Source: Paraburkholderia ribeironis (lineage in GTDB: Bacteria > Pseudomonadota > Gammaproteobacteria > Burkholderiales > Burkholderiaceae). Taken from it: DNA of 64,000 nucleotides. The position numbers and the translations under genes are program-made. A model generated the notes under the pieces. The model saw only the letters and a list, made by a program, of their open reading frames with translations. It made no database searches and was not told where the DNA came from. Positions 44,092 to 52,578 of the stretch are shown in pieces. Numbering within the stretch: the stretch's first letter is position 1; the number at the start of each line of letters is the position of its first letter. The DNA lies in the NCBI RefSeq assembly GCF_900019265.1, contig NZ_CYGX02000027.1, forward strand, positions 124,001 through 188,000, in the 5' to 3' direction.

Positions 44092-46670
44092 GCGCTACCG
44101 TACGAGGTGCAACGGCACGCGCTGACTCGAAGCCCGCGCGGGGTCTCGGCGGCGGCGATCTATTGCGCCAGGCGATTCGCATGACGGCGCGCGACTGGCG
44201 CGCGGGCGAATTGACGATGCTGCTGCTGGCGCTGGTGCTGGCCGTCGCGGCGCTGTCGAGCGTTGGTTTTCTGGCCGATCGTCTGCATCAGGGACTCGAG
44301 CGCGACGCGCGGCGCATGATCGCCGCCGATTTCATCGTGCGCGCCGATCATCCGGTCGATCCGCAATTCGCCGCGCAAGCCAGGGCGCTTGGTTTGCGCA
44401 CCGCCAGCACGGCGATCTTCCCCAGCATGATCAATTCGACCGGCGCGCAGCCGGTTTCGCGCCTCGCCGCGATCAAGGCGGTGTCGCCGGGCTATCCGCT
44501 GCGCGGCGCGTTGCGGATCGCGGCGGCGCCCGGTGCGGCAGACCATCCTGCACACTCGATTCCACCACCGGGCACCGCGTGGGTCGATCAGGCGCTGCTC
44601 GACGCGCTGAAGCTGCATGTCGGCGACACGGTGAAAGTCGGCAACCGCAGCTTCACGATCGGCGCGGTGATCACCCGCGAATTCGACCGCGGGTTTTCGT
44701 TCGTCAACTTCTCGCCGCGCCTGATGCTGCGCGCCGACGAGGTCCAGTCGACCGGCCTCATCACGTTCGGCAGCCGCGTGACCTACCGGCTGCTGGTGGC
44801 GGGTGCAGACGCGGCGGTGGCGCGCTTCGCGCAGTTCGCACACGACCGGGTGGACGGCGGCAAGATGCGCGGCGTCGCGCTCGAGTCCTTGCAGGACGGT
44901 CAGCCGCAAGTGCGCCAGACGCTCGATCGCGCGGGTCATTTTCTCACGCTCGTGTCGCTGCTCACCGCGCTGCTGGCGGCGGTGGCGATCGCGATGGCCG
45001 CGTACCGCTATATGCGCCGGCATCTGGACAGCTGCGCGGCGATGCGCTGTCTCGGCGTCAGCCAGGCCGCGCTGCGCGCGCTATTCACGCTGGAATTCGC
45101 CGGGCTCGGCTTGATCGGCGGCGCGCTGGGCGTGGCGCTCGGCTATCTGGGGCATCTCGCGTTGCTGACGTGGCTCGGCAGTCTGATCGACGTGGCGCTG
45201 CCGCAGCCGACGCTGTGGCCCGCGTTCGAAGGCATCGCGGCCGGCCTCGTGCTGCTGCTGGGCTTCGCGCTGCCGCCGCTGTTGCCGCTCACGCGCGTGC
45301 CGCCGGTGCGCGTGCTGCGTCGCGAATGGGGCGACGCCGGACGCACTGCGTGGGCCGCCTACGCGCTCGGCATCGCGCTGTTCGCCGCGCTGCTGATCGT
45401 CGCGGCCGGGGAGTTGAAGCTCGGCGGGATCGTCGCGGGCGGCTTCGCCGGCGGACTGCTGGTGTTCGCATGCATCGCGCGGTTTGCGCTGTGGGGCGCG
45501 GCGCGCGTGGTGCGCAGCGAGCGCGTGAACGCAGGGATCGGCTGGCGCTATGCGCTGGCGTCGCTCGAGCGGCGCAGCAGTGCCAGCGCGCTGCAGATCA
45601 CCGCGCTTGGTATCGGCCTGATGTGCCTGCTGCTGATCGCGATGACGCGCAACGACCTGGTGGAAGGCTGGCGCAAATCGACGCCACCCGATGCGCCGAA
45701 CGAGTTCATCATCGACATTCAGCCCGATCAGCGCGACGCCGTCACGCAGTACCTGGGCGCGCACGGCGTGCCCGGCACGGCGCTCGCGCCGATGGTGCGC
45801 GGGCGGCTCGTGGCGATCAACGGCAAGCCGGTCAATCCGGACTCGTTCAAGGGCGAGGACGCGAGGCGTCTGGTGGACCGCGAATTCAATCTGTCGTACA
45901 CGACCGAGCTGCCCGAGGACAACCGGATCGCCGCCGGCACGTGGTACGGCGACACGAGTACGCCGCAAATTTCGATCGAGCAGGGGCTTGCCAAGCTGAT
46001 CAACGTGAAGCCCGGCGATGTGCTGCGCTTCGACGTGACGGGCTTGCAGGTCGACGCGCCGGTGACGAGCGTGCGCAAGCTCGACTGGGGTACCTTCAAG
46101 GTCAATTTTTTCGTACTGATGCCGCCCGCTGTGTTGCAGGATTTTCCGGCGACGTTCATCACGAGCTTCTATCTGCCGCAGGACAAACAGTCGACGCTCG
46201 ACGGCCTGATCACCGCTTATCCCAACCTCACGGCCATCGATACCGGTCCGATCCTCGCGCAGATCCAGCGCGTATTGCAGCAGGTGATCGGCGCGGTGCA
46301 GTTCCTGTTCGCATTCACGCTGGCGGCGGGCGTGCTGGTGCTGTATGCGGCGCTCGCCGGCACGCGCGACGAGCGTATGCGAGAATCCGCGCTGCTGCGC
46401 GCGTTGGGGGCGTCGCATCGACAGGTGCGCGCCGTGCAAATTGCCGAGTTCGTCGCGGTGGGCGCGCTGGCGGGGCTGATGGCGGCGATTGGCGCGCAAG
46501 TGATCGGCTGGGTGCTGGCGACGCGCGTGTTCGAGTTCTATCTGAGCTTCGATCCGTGGCTGCTGCCGGCCGGGATCGCGGCCGGCGTCGCGTGCGCCGG
46601 TGTGGGCGGTTGGCTGAGCTTGCGGCATGTGTTGGCGCGTCCCGCGTTGCAATCGTTGCGGGATGCGTGA
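44088..46670 (+). CDS. ABC-type permease with FtsX domains (YbbP-like)
   Basis: An 860-residue inner-membrane protein with the YbbP/FtsX layout. A first helix (LLLALVLAVAALSSVGFLADRL) is followed by a periplasmic MacB-like domain, an FtsX block near residues 280-400, further helices, a second periplasmic domain, and a C-terminal FtsX block (TLAAGVLVLYAALAGTRDERMRESALLRALGASHRQVRAVQ). Such permeases work with a LolD/YbbA-type ATPase, but no ATPase gene is adjacent. The TTG start at 44088 has AGGAG upstream and overlaps the DUF4126 stop. The substrate is unknown. Confidence 0.88.
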   Translation: MSATVRGATARADSKPARGLGGGDLLRQAIRMTARDWRAGELTMLLLALVLAVAALSSVGFLADRLHQGLERDARRMIAADFIVRADHPVDPQFAAQARALGLRTASTAIFPSMINSTGAQPVSRLAAIKAVSPGYPLRGALRIAAAPGAADHPAHSIPPPGTAWVDQALLDALKLHVGDTVKVGNRSFTIGAVITREFDRGFSFVNFSPRLMLRADEVQSTGLITFGSRVTYRLLVAGADAAVARFAQFAHDRVDGGKMRGVALESLQDGQPQVRQTLDRAGHFLTLVSLLTALLAAVAIAMAAYRYMRRHLDSCAAMRCLGVSQAALRALFTLEFAGLGLIGGALGVALGYLGHLALLTWLGSLIDVALPQPTLWPAFEGIAAGLVLLLGFALPPLLPLTRVPPVRVLRREWGDAGRTAWAAYALGIALFAALLIVAAGELKLGGIVAGGFAGGLLVFACIARFALWGAARVVRSERVNAGIGWRYALASLERRSSASALQITALGIGLMCLLLIAMTRNDLVEGWRKSTPPDAPNEFIIDIQPDQRDAVTQYLGAHGVPGTALAPMVRGRLVAINGKPVNPDSFKGEDARRLVDREFNLSYTTELPEDNRIAAGTWYGDTSTPQISIEQGLAKLINVKPGDVLRFDVTGLQVDAPVTSVRKLDWGTFKVNFFVLMPPAVLQDFPATFITSFYLPQDKQSTLDGLITAYPNLTAIDTGPILAQIQRVLQQVIGAVQFLFAFTLAAGVLVLYAALAGTRDERMRESALLRALGASHRQVRAVQIAEFVAVGALAGLMAAIGAQVIGWVLATRVFEFYLSFDPWLLPAGIAAGVACAGVGGWLSLRHVLARPALQSLRDA

Positions 46671-46697
46671 TTTTTCTTGTCAGTTGATGAGCAGTCT

Positions 46698-47111
46698 ATG
46701 AGCGATTTGAACGACGAAGTGTCCGCGGCGCAGCCGACGGCCTTCGAGCTGGTCGGCGGCGAGGCGCGTGTGCGCGAACTGGTCGACCGGTTTTACGACC
46801 TGATGGATCTGGAAGCGGATTTCGCCGGGATTCGGGCTTTGCATCCGGAGTCGCTCGACGGCTCGCGCGACAAGCTTTTCTGGTTCCTGTGCGGCTGGTT
46901 GGGCGGCCCCGATCACTACATCAGCCGGTGCGGTCATCCACGCTTGCGCGCGCGGCATCTGCCGTTCGCGATCGCGTCGAGCGAGCGGGATCAGTGGCTC
47001 AGATGCATGGCGTGGGCGATGGAAGACATCGGACTGGCCGAGCCGCTGCGCGAGCGCCTGCTCGGCTCGTTCTTCGAGACCGCCGACTGGATGCGCAACC
47101 GCAATGGCTGA
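46698..47111 (+). CDS. Group 2 truncated haemoglobin
   Basis: A 137-residue haem protein of the trHbO type, thought to bind O2 or detoxify NO/peroxide in the cytoplasm. The Phe-Tyr pair in DRFYDLMD, the LFWFLCGWLGGPDHYI stretch, the proximal histidine in RARHLPF and the tryptophan in QWLRCMAWAM are all in place for group 2. The ATG at 46698 is chosen over a TTG at 46677. It overlaps the next gene by 8 bp. Confidence 0.93.
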   Translation: MSDLNDEVSAAQPTAFELVGGEARVRELVDRFYDLMDLEADFAGIRALHPESLDGSRDKLFWFLCGWLGGPDHYISRCGHPRLRARHLPFAIASSERDQWLRCMAWAMEDIGLAEPLRERLLGSFFETADWMRNRNG

Positions 47112-47823
47112 CGAGCCCGGCGCGACACCCTACGCGATGCAGGCGGACTACGCCGGCCTCGCGCCGCCGGCGCGCGAAGTCCTCGATTGCTGGTTCGGCG
47201 CGCCGGGTACGCCCGGCTTCGGCGACGAGCGCAAGCTCTGGTTCTCCGGCGACGTGGCATTTGATGCGATGCTGCGGGAACGCTTCGGTGAACTGATCGA
47301 TGTGGCGAACGACACCACGATCAACGCGACGAACCACACCACGAACAACGCGACGAACAGCACCACGAATGACGCGACGGCCGCCGCCGCGCTCGACCAC
47401 TGGCAGGCCACGCCGCTCGGCGCATTGGCACTGATCATCGTATTGGATCAGTTCTCGCGCAATTGCCATCGCAACACGCCGCGTGCGTTCGCCGCCGATC
47501 AGAAAGCACTGCGCGCCGCGCAGCGGATGATCGCCAGCGGGGCCGATCGTCTGCTGCCGAGCGCACATCATCGCGCGTTTGCGTATCTGCCGTTCGAACA
47601 CGACGAAACGCTCGCCAGCCAGCGCGAATCGCTGCGCCTCTTCAAGCAGCTGCAAACGGAGCCGGGCGGCGAGTCTTACTACGGGTTCGCGGTCCGGCAC
47701 GCGGAAATCATCGAGCGCTTTGGCCGCTTTCCACATCGCAATGCGGTGCTCGGGCGTTCGTCGACCGCCGAAGAAATCGCGTTCCTGCGCAAACCCGGTT
47801 CATCGTTCCAGGCGCCGCGCTGA
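47104..47823 (+). CDS. DUF924 family protein with octapeptide insertion
   Basis: A 239-residue helical, TPR-like protein of the DUF924 family, role unknown. Family motifs are LDCWFG, LWFSGDVAFDAMLRERFG, LIIVLDQFSRNCHRNTPRAFAADQKALRAAQ, FAYLPFEHDET and HAEIIERFGRFPHRNAVLGR. A repeat of three octapeptides (NDTTINAT, NHTTNNAT, NSTTNDAT) at residues 69-92 interrupts the region between the first and second helices. The start overlaps the globin stop. Confidence 0.9.
   Translation: MADEPGATPYAMQADYAGLAPPAREVLDCWFGAPGTPGFGDERKLWFSGDVAFDAMLRERFGELIDVANDTTINATNHTTNNATNSTTNDATAAAALDHWQATPLGALALIIVLDQFSRNCHRNTPRAFAADQKALRAAQRMIASGADRLLPSAHHRAFAYLPFEHDETLASQRESLRLFKQLQTEPGGESYYGFAVRHAEIIERFGRFPHRNAVLGRSSTAEEIAFLRKPGSSFQAPR
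47308..47379 (+). repeat. 24-bp in-frame tandem repeat, 3 units
   Basis: Three copies of a 24-bp unit coding for N-X-T-T-X-X-A-T in the DUF924 gene. The unit length is a multiple of three, so copy-number change would keep the frame. Confidence 0.9.
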
Positions 47824-47830
47824 CGCGCCT

Positions 47831-47850
47831 GCGTGCCACGCGTGGCACGC
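47831..47850. repeat. 20-bp perfect palindrome between convergent genes
   Basis: GCGTGCCACG followed by its exact inverted copy, 8 bp after the DUF924 stop and 25 bp before the end of the ArnT-like gene. It has no T tract, so it could be a bidirectional rho-type stop or a protein site. Confidence 0.6.
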
Positions 47851-47874
47851 GGCACGGCGGGCCGGCTGCCGGCG

Positions 47875-49788
47875 CTAGTCGTCGTCCGGCGTGGCGGCCG
47901 CCGGCGTGCGCTCGAACACTCGCAACAATTCATTCGTGTCGCCCGGCCGCGCGCCCGACCAGAACAGGCGCCAGTCGCCGGCCGGCGGACGGGCGTTGTC
48001 GCGACGGCTTTCGTCGATCAACCACGTGCACTCGGTGGTGCGGGGGTCCGTGGTCGGTCGATGTTCGATGCCGATGTAGTAGTAGAGCATCGGTGCCTCC
48101 GACTCGCCGAGACCGGTGCTCGCCATGCAGTCGCCATCGTTCCACTCGAAGTTCATTCTGGTGCCGAGCTCTTCGAACACCGAGCGGTAGCTCTTCGCAT
48201 AGTCGAGCCAGGGCAGCAGCAACGTGCTCACCAGCCCCCACACGAGCAGCGCGCCCGCGCACCAGCTCAGCACGCCGCGCCATTTGCCGGTGTACTTGAA
48301 GACCGGCAGCAGCCACAGCCAGCCGAACGTCATCAGCAGCGCAGCCGCGATCAGCCCGGGTCTGACCGGCAGCACCCAGTCGAGCGGCAACCAGCGGCCG
48401 AGCAGGTGCAGCGACGCGTGCGTGTGCGCCGGACTGCTCATGATCGACCAGATGATCCACGCGAGCGCCGCCGCGCTGCCGAACAGCACGCGGCTCATGA
48501 TGTCCCAGCCCGCATGCAGTCGCTGCGGCAGGCTTTCGACACCTTGCATCGCCAGCAGCGCGAGCGGCGCGATAAACGGCAGGATGTACAGTTCGCGCAC
48601 TGTCGCCGAGCTTTGCAGCACGGCGAAGCCGGTGCCCGCGAAGATCACCGGCAAGGCCACGCGCGGATCGCGCCAGCGCCGCCACGCACCGCCGGCGAGC
48701 GCGGCCAGCGCGAGCGGCACTACCGGAAAGCCGACGCTCAGCACAGTGCGCAGCACGAACAGGCGGCTCTCGTTTTCGGAGCCGAGTTCCGCCACCGAAA
48801 AACCGAAGAAGCGCCCGATGTTGTTGTCCCACAGCCAGACCTTGAACAGCGCTTCGGAGCGCAGATAGAAGCAGATTGGCCAGATCAGCGCGAACGGCGC
48901 GCAGGCCAGCGCGGCGATGCCGAGCGCGCCGGCGAAGCTGCGGGTGCGGCAAGCCGGATACAGCACCAGCACTGCGCAGGTAGTCGCGCCGAACACCAGC
49001 GGCACGAACAGGCCCTTGGCCAGTAGCGAGACGCCGACGCCCGCGCCGAACATCGTCGCGCCGCTGACGATCGCCTGACGCCGCTGCCGTGCGTCGGCCG
49101 GAGCCAGGCGCGGGTCGTCGCGCAGATGCACGAGCACCAGTTCGAATAGTCCGCAAAAGCCGATCGCGGCGCCGGCCATCAGCGCCACGTCGGTCATCAT
49201 GTCGTGCACGTGTTTGACGACCACGAGCGTGCTGGCGAACAGCGCAAGCGCGCCGATCACGCGCAGGTCGAACCAGCTCGACGCGGCGAGCGCGCGGCGC
49301 GCGACGCGCGCCGTGTAGTAAAGCGTCAGTCCGGCAAACAATGCGCTTGCAAGCCGCGCTGCGTCGTGCAGCGGCAGATAGCGGCCGAACATCCAGGCGA
49401 AACCGGCGGCGACCCAATCGTAGATCGGCGGCTTTTCGACGAAAGGTTGGCCGGCATTGGTCGGCACGATCAGATCGCCGGTGTCGAGCATGTGCTGGAC
49501 GATGCCGAACGTATAGGTCTCGTCCTGCTTCCACGGATCATGGCCCAACGTGCCCGGCAGCAGCCACGCGCACAGGATCGCCAGCGCGACGAGCCAGAGC
49601 AGCGGACGGATCGCGGCGAGCGCGCGCCAGCGGCGGATGGCGCCTGCGGTGCGACCGGCGTTGTCGGCGCTACCGGCGCTATCGGCACTATCGGCGGCGG
49701 GGCCAGCAGAGGCGGCGGCACCGGACGGCGCGGATGTCGTCGCCGCGACATGGTCCGCGCGCCAGCGCGCGGAGGGTTTTTCTTGCAT
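47875..49788 (-). CDS. ArnT-like glycosyltransferase (GT83/PMT family)
   Basis: A 637-residue polytopic membrane transferase that uses a polyprenyl-phosphate sugar, related to ArnT. After a low-complexity N-terminus (DSADSAGSADNAG), the first helix is followed by the signature periplasmic loop HDPWKQDETYTFGIVQHM with the catalytic acids, and FVEKPPIYDWVAAGFAWMFG. Roughly 11-12 further helices follow, then a soluble C-terminal domain. Aminoarabinose or another sugar may be added to lipid A-core. Adjacent genes do not settle the substrate. ATG 49788. Confidence 0.85.
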   Translation of the reverse strand: MQEKPSARWRADHVAATTSAPSGAAASAGPAADSADSAGSADNAGRTAGAIRRWRALAAIRPLLWLVALAILCAWLLPGTLGHDPWKQDETYTFGIVQHMLDTGDLIVPTNAGQPFVEKPPIYDWVAAGFAWMFGRYLPLHDAARLASALFAGLTLYYTARVARRALAASSWFDLRVIGALALFASTLVVVKHVHDMMTDVALMAGAAIGFCGLFELVLVHLRDDPRLAPADARQRRQAIVSGATMFGAGVGVSLLAKGLFVPLVFGATTCAVLVLYPACRTRSFAGALGIAALACAPFALIWPICFYLRSEALFKVWLWDNNIGRFFGFSVAELGSENESRLFVLRTVLSVGFPVVPLALAALAGGAWRRWRDPRVALPVIFAGTGFAVLQSSATVRELYILPFIAPLALLAMQGVESLPQRLHAGWDIMSRVLFGSAAALAWIIWSIMSSPAHTHASLHLLGRWLPLDWVLPVRPGLIAAALLMTFGWLWLLPVFKYTGKWRGVLSWCAGALLVWGLVSTLLLPWLDYAKSYRSVFEELGTRMNFEWNDGDCMASTGLGESEAPMLYYYIGIEHRPTTDPRTTECTWLIDESRRDNARPPAGDWRLFWSGARPGDTNELLRVFERTPAAATPDDD

Positions 49789-50063
49789 GAACAGTCTCTG
49801 GTCGCCGCACACGGCGGCATGGGCCGCGCACTGATGTTTTGGCTGTGGTTCTGGCTGTGCGTCACGTGCGGCTGCACGCGATCCGCAGCGATTGTAGTCC
49901 CGCAATATTACGGAGGTTTACAGGCGAGGCGCGACGAATTGTCGGTATAGGCGCGCTGGCGCTCGCTGGCGCTCATTGACCGTCGAATCGACGGGAATTC
50001 GTAGGGGGAGAAAGGGCGGGACGCAAAGGTGCGGCCGCAGCCGCACGTGCAGAACGGCGGTGC

Positions 50064-50810
50064 TCAGCGGCCGCCGGCAACGTCGAGCAGCGCGCCCGTC
50101 ACGTACGACGCGGCGTCGCTCAACAGCCAGACGATCGATTCGGCCACTTCGTCGGCGCTGCCCGGACGACCGAGCGGCGTGGTCGCGCCGAGCTGGGCGG
50201 CGCGCTCGGGTTTGCCGCCGCTCGCATGAATCTCGGTGTCGATCAGGCCGGGGCGCACCGCGTTCACGCGCACGCCGCGCGGACCGAGTTCTTTGGCGAG
50301 ACCGAGCGTCAGCGTGTCGACCGCGGCTTTCGAACCGGCGTAATCGACGTATTCGTTCGGCGAGCCGAGCCGCGCCGCCGCCGACGAAACGTTGACGATC
50401 ACGCCGCCCGCGCCGCCGCGATCCGTCGACATGCGTCGTGCGGCTTCGCGCGCGCACAGATACGCGCCGAGCACGTTGACGTCGAACACGCGCTGCAGAC
50501 GGGGGAGGTCCATGTCGGCAAGCTGGCTCGACGGCGCGACGATGCCGGCGTTGTTGACGAGCGCATCGAGCCGGCCGAACGTTTGCTGCAGCGTGTCGAA
50601 CATCGCGATCACCTCCGCTTCGTTCGCGACGTCGCCGGCGATCGGCACCGCGCGGCCGCCGGCGCGCTCGACTTCGGCGACCGTGTGCTGGGCGGCGGCG
50701 AGATTGCGCGCGTAATTCACGCCGACGCACCACCCACGCGCACCGAGCAAACGCGCGGTCGCGCGGCCAATGCCGCGGCTGCCACCAGTGACCAGAACGG
50801 CCTTCGTCAT
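50064..50810 (-). CDS. SDR family oxidoreductase
   Basis: A 248-residue classical short-chain dehydrogenase/reductase. The cofactor motif TGGSRGIGRATARLL is at residues 8-22, NNAGI near 88, and the catalytic triad has the serine in VNVSSAAA plus YAGSK. Its architecture resembles FabG-like and glucose-dehydrogenase-like enzymes, but the substrate is unknown. GAGG lies upstream of the ATG at 50810. Confidence 0.9.
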   Translation of the reverse strand: MTKAVLVTGGSRGIGRATARLLGARGWCVGVNYARNLAAAQHTVAEVERAGGRAVPIAGDVANEAEVIAMFDTLQQTFGRLDALVNNAGIVAPSSQLADMDLPRLQRVFDVNVLGAYLCAREAARRMSTDRGGAGGVIVNVSSAAARLGSPNEYVDYAGSKAAVDTLTLGLAKELGPRGVRVNAVRPGLIDTEIHASGGKPERAAQLGATTPLGRPGSADEVAESIVWLLSDAASYVTGALLDVAGGR

Positions 50811-50927
50811 CGCAACCTCGTCGTCAGGAAAGAGCCGGCGCGGCTGGCGCAACCGGCGTTGCAGATACTGTGGGAGCGCGAGCGCGAGCGCGGTGCGGTG
50901 GAATCAGCGCGGAACGCGCTGAAACCG

Positions 50928-50982
50928 CGCTCACACCGCGCTCACACCGCGCTCACACCGCGCTCACACCGCGCTCACACCG
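50928..50982. repeat. 11-bp tandem repeat, 5 perfect copies
   Basis: CGCTCACACCG repeated five times. The array overlaps the 3' end of the LOG gene, including its stop codon at 50975-50977. Confidence 0.95.
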
Positions 50983-51559
50983 CGTCGCGCTTGACCGCCC
51001 ACTTGTCGCTGCCGGGTGGCTGATAGCGTTGCAGCTTGCCGATCAGCGCGCCAGGCTCGGCATCGATCTGCACGATGTCGAAATAGGTCTGGCGCATGAA
51101 GCCTTCGTCCACGGTGTGCCGCAGCAGCGTGATCAGCGGATCGTAGAAGCCGTCGATATTCAGTAGTGCCACCGGTTTCTGATGGTAGCCGAGCTGCGCC
51201 CACGTGAAGACCTCGAAGAACTCTTCGAGCGTCCCCGCGCCACCTGGCATCGCGACGAACCCATCGGACAGGTCGGCCATCATCTTCTTGCGATGATGCA
51301 TGTCGGGCACCACATGCAGTTCGGTCAGTCCGTTGTGGCCGACTTCCTTGTCGACCAGCAACTCGGGGATCACGCCGATCGCGCGGCCGCCTTCGGCCAT
51401 CACCGTGTCGGCGATCACGCCCATCAGCCCAACCTTGCCGCCGCCGTAGATCAGCGCGAGGTCGGCTTGCACCAGCGCGCGGCCAAACGCACGCGCAGCT
51501 TGCGCATACAGCGGTTTGGCTCCCGCGGAGGAGCCGCAATATACACACACCGATTTCAT
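50975..51559 (-). CDS. LOG family protein (Rossman fold nucleotide-binding)
   Basis: A 194-residue TIGR00730-type protein; family members cleave cytokinin or AMP ribosides to the free base. The motif PGGAGTLEE near residue 106 and GGGKVGLMGVIADTV near 40 are diagnostic, as is HHRKKMM. It starts 2 bp after the TetR-type regulator stop, suggesting an operon. Its last codons and stop lie in an 11-bp tandem repeat. TTG 51565 is a less likely start. Confidence 0.92.
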   Translation of the reverse strand: MKSVCVYCGSSAGAKPLYAQAARAFGRALVQADLALIYGGGKVGLMGVIADTVMAEGGRAIGVIPELLVDKEVGHNGLTELHVVPDMHHRKKMMADLSDGFVAMPGGAGTLEEFFEVFTWAQLGYHQKPVALLNIDGFYDPLITLLRHTVDEGFMRQTYFDIVQIDAEPGALIGKLQRYQPPGSDKWAVKRDAV

Positions 51560-51561
51560 GC

Positions 51562-52287
51562 TCAAACGTCCTTCGGTTCGTTGCGCGGCGCGGCGCCTTC
51601 CCTGGGCGGCAGGTAGTCGTAAAACTCGCGCTTGGGCAGCTTGCCGGACACGAGGTCGTCGAAGATCTGCCGCGAGCGTCCGCGCAGATAAGGCGCCATC
51701 AGCGACACGATCTGCACGCTCACCTGGTGCAGCTCCGCGCGAATGGCCTCCTGCTCGTTGTATTTGCGCGGATTCATCACGAACTGATACGACAGCCAGT
51801 ACGTGCCGATCACGCCGACATTGGTGGCGATCACGTTCATCTCTGCGGGCGTGGCGACCATCTCACCGTCGGCGACGAGCTGCTCGCAGAACTGGCTCGC
51901 AAAGCGCACCTTGTGGCTGATGATCTGCTTGAAATGCGTTTCGAGCGTGCGATTGCGCGCGAGCAGGTCGTTCAGGTCGCGATACAGGAACCGATAACGC
52001 CACGTGAAATCGACCATGTACTGCAGATACGACCACATTTCGTCGATGGTCGCGCGATGGTCTTCGGGGAAACGCAGACGCTTTTCGATCTCCTGCTCGA
52101 ACTGGCTGAAGATGCTGTTGATGATGTCGTCTTTGTTGCGGAAGTGGTAGTACAGGTTGCCTGGACTGATCTCCATTTCCTCGGCGATGGTCGTCGTCGT
52201 GACGTTCGGCTCGCCGATTTCGTTGAACAGCTTCAACGACAGTTCGAGAATCCGTTCGCGCGTGCGGCGGGGAGGTTTGGCTTCCAT
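51562..52287 (-). CDS. TetR-family transcriptional regulator
   Basis: A 241-residue regulator. The N-terminal helix-turn-helix has RERILELSLKLFNEIGEPNVTTTTIAEEMEISPGNLYYHFRNKDDII (residues 9-55), a typical TetR DNA-binding domain. The C-terminal ligand domain (from about residue 70) carries a conserved WSYLQYMVDFTWRYRFLYRDL region. The LOG gene follows after 2 bp. Palindromes at 52385-52449 lie upstream and may include its operator. Confidence 0.92.
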   Translation of the reverse strand: MEAKPPRRTRERILELSLKLFNEIGEPNVTTTTIAEEMEISPGNLYYHFRNKDDIINSIFSQFEQEIEKRLRFPEDHRATIDEMWSYLQYMVDFTWRYRFLYRDLNDLLARNRTLETHFKQIISHKVRFASQFCEQLVADGEMVATPAEMNVIATNVGVIGTYWLSYQFVMNPRKYNEQEAIRAELHQVSVQIVSLMAPYLRGRSRQIFDDLVSGKLPKREFYDYLPPREGAAPRNEPKDV

Positions 52288-52384
52288 GTCGTCCGGCCCT
52301 GGTTACGCCGGGTTGGGCGCGCGGCGGCGTGCCGCTGCTGCGTGTTCCACCCGGATGCGGTTGGTATTATGAGCGCCCCCAAAA

Positions 52385-52449
52385 CCTGTCGGTGTGCGAC
52401 AGGCCCCCTGAGGGGCAAGAAAACTGAGGGGCCGCCCGGCGTTTTCTTG
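52385..52449. repeat. Three successive palindromes upstream of tetR
   Basis: CCTGTCG/CGACAGG (5-nt loop, 52385-52403), CCCCT-G-AGGGG (52405-52415) and CAAGAAAAC/GTTTTCTTG (52416-52424 / 52441-52449, 16-nt loop) follow one another with at most one base between them. They lie about 100 bp upstream of the TetR gene and resemble an extragenic palindromic element; operator function is also possible. Confidence 0.6.
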
Positions 52450-52578
52450 TGAGACTATCGGGCGATTATAAACCGAGCGTTCTAATACCAAGCGGCTAGC
52501 CAGGGTTTTCATGCGTTGCGCCGGCTCCCGCGCAGCCCCACGCCCTTCAATGTTTCAGGTCGACACGCTACGCGCGTG

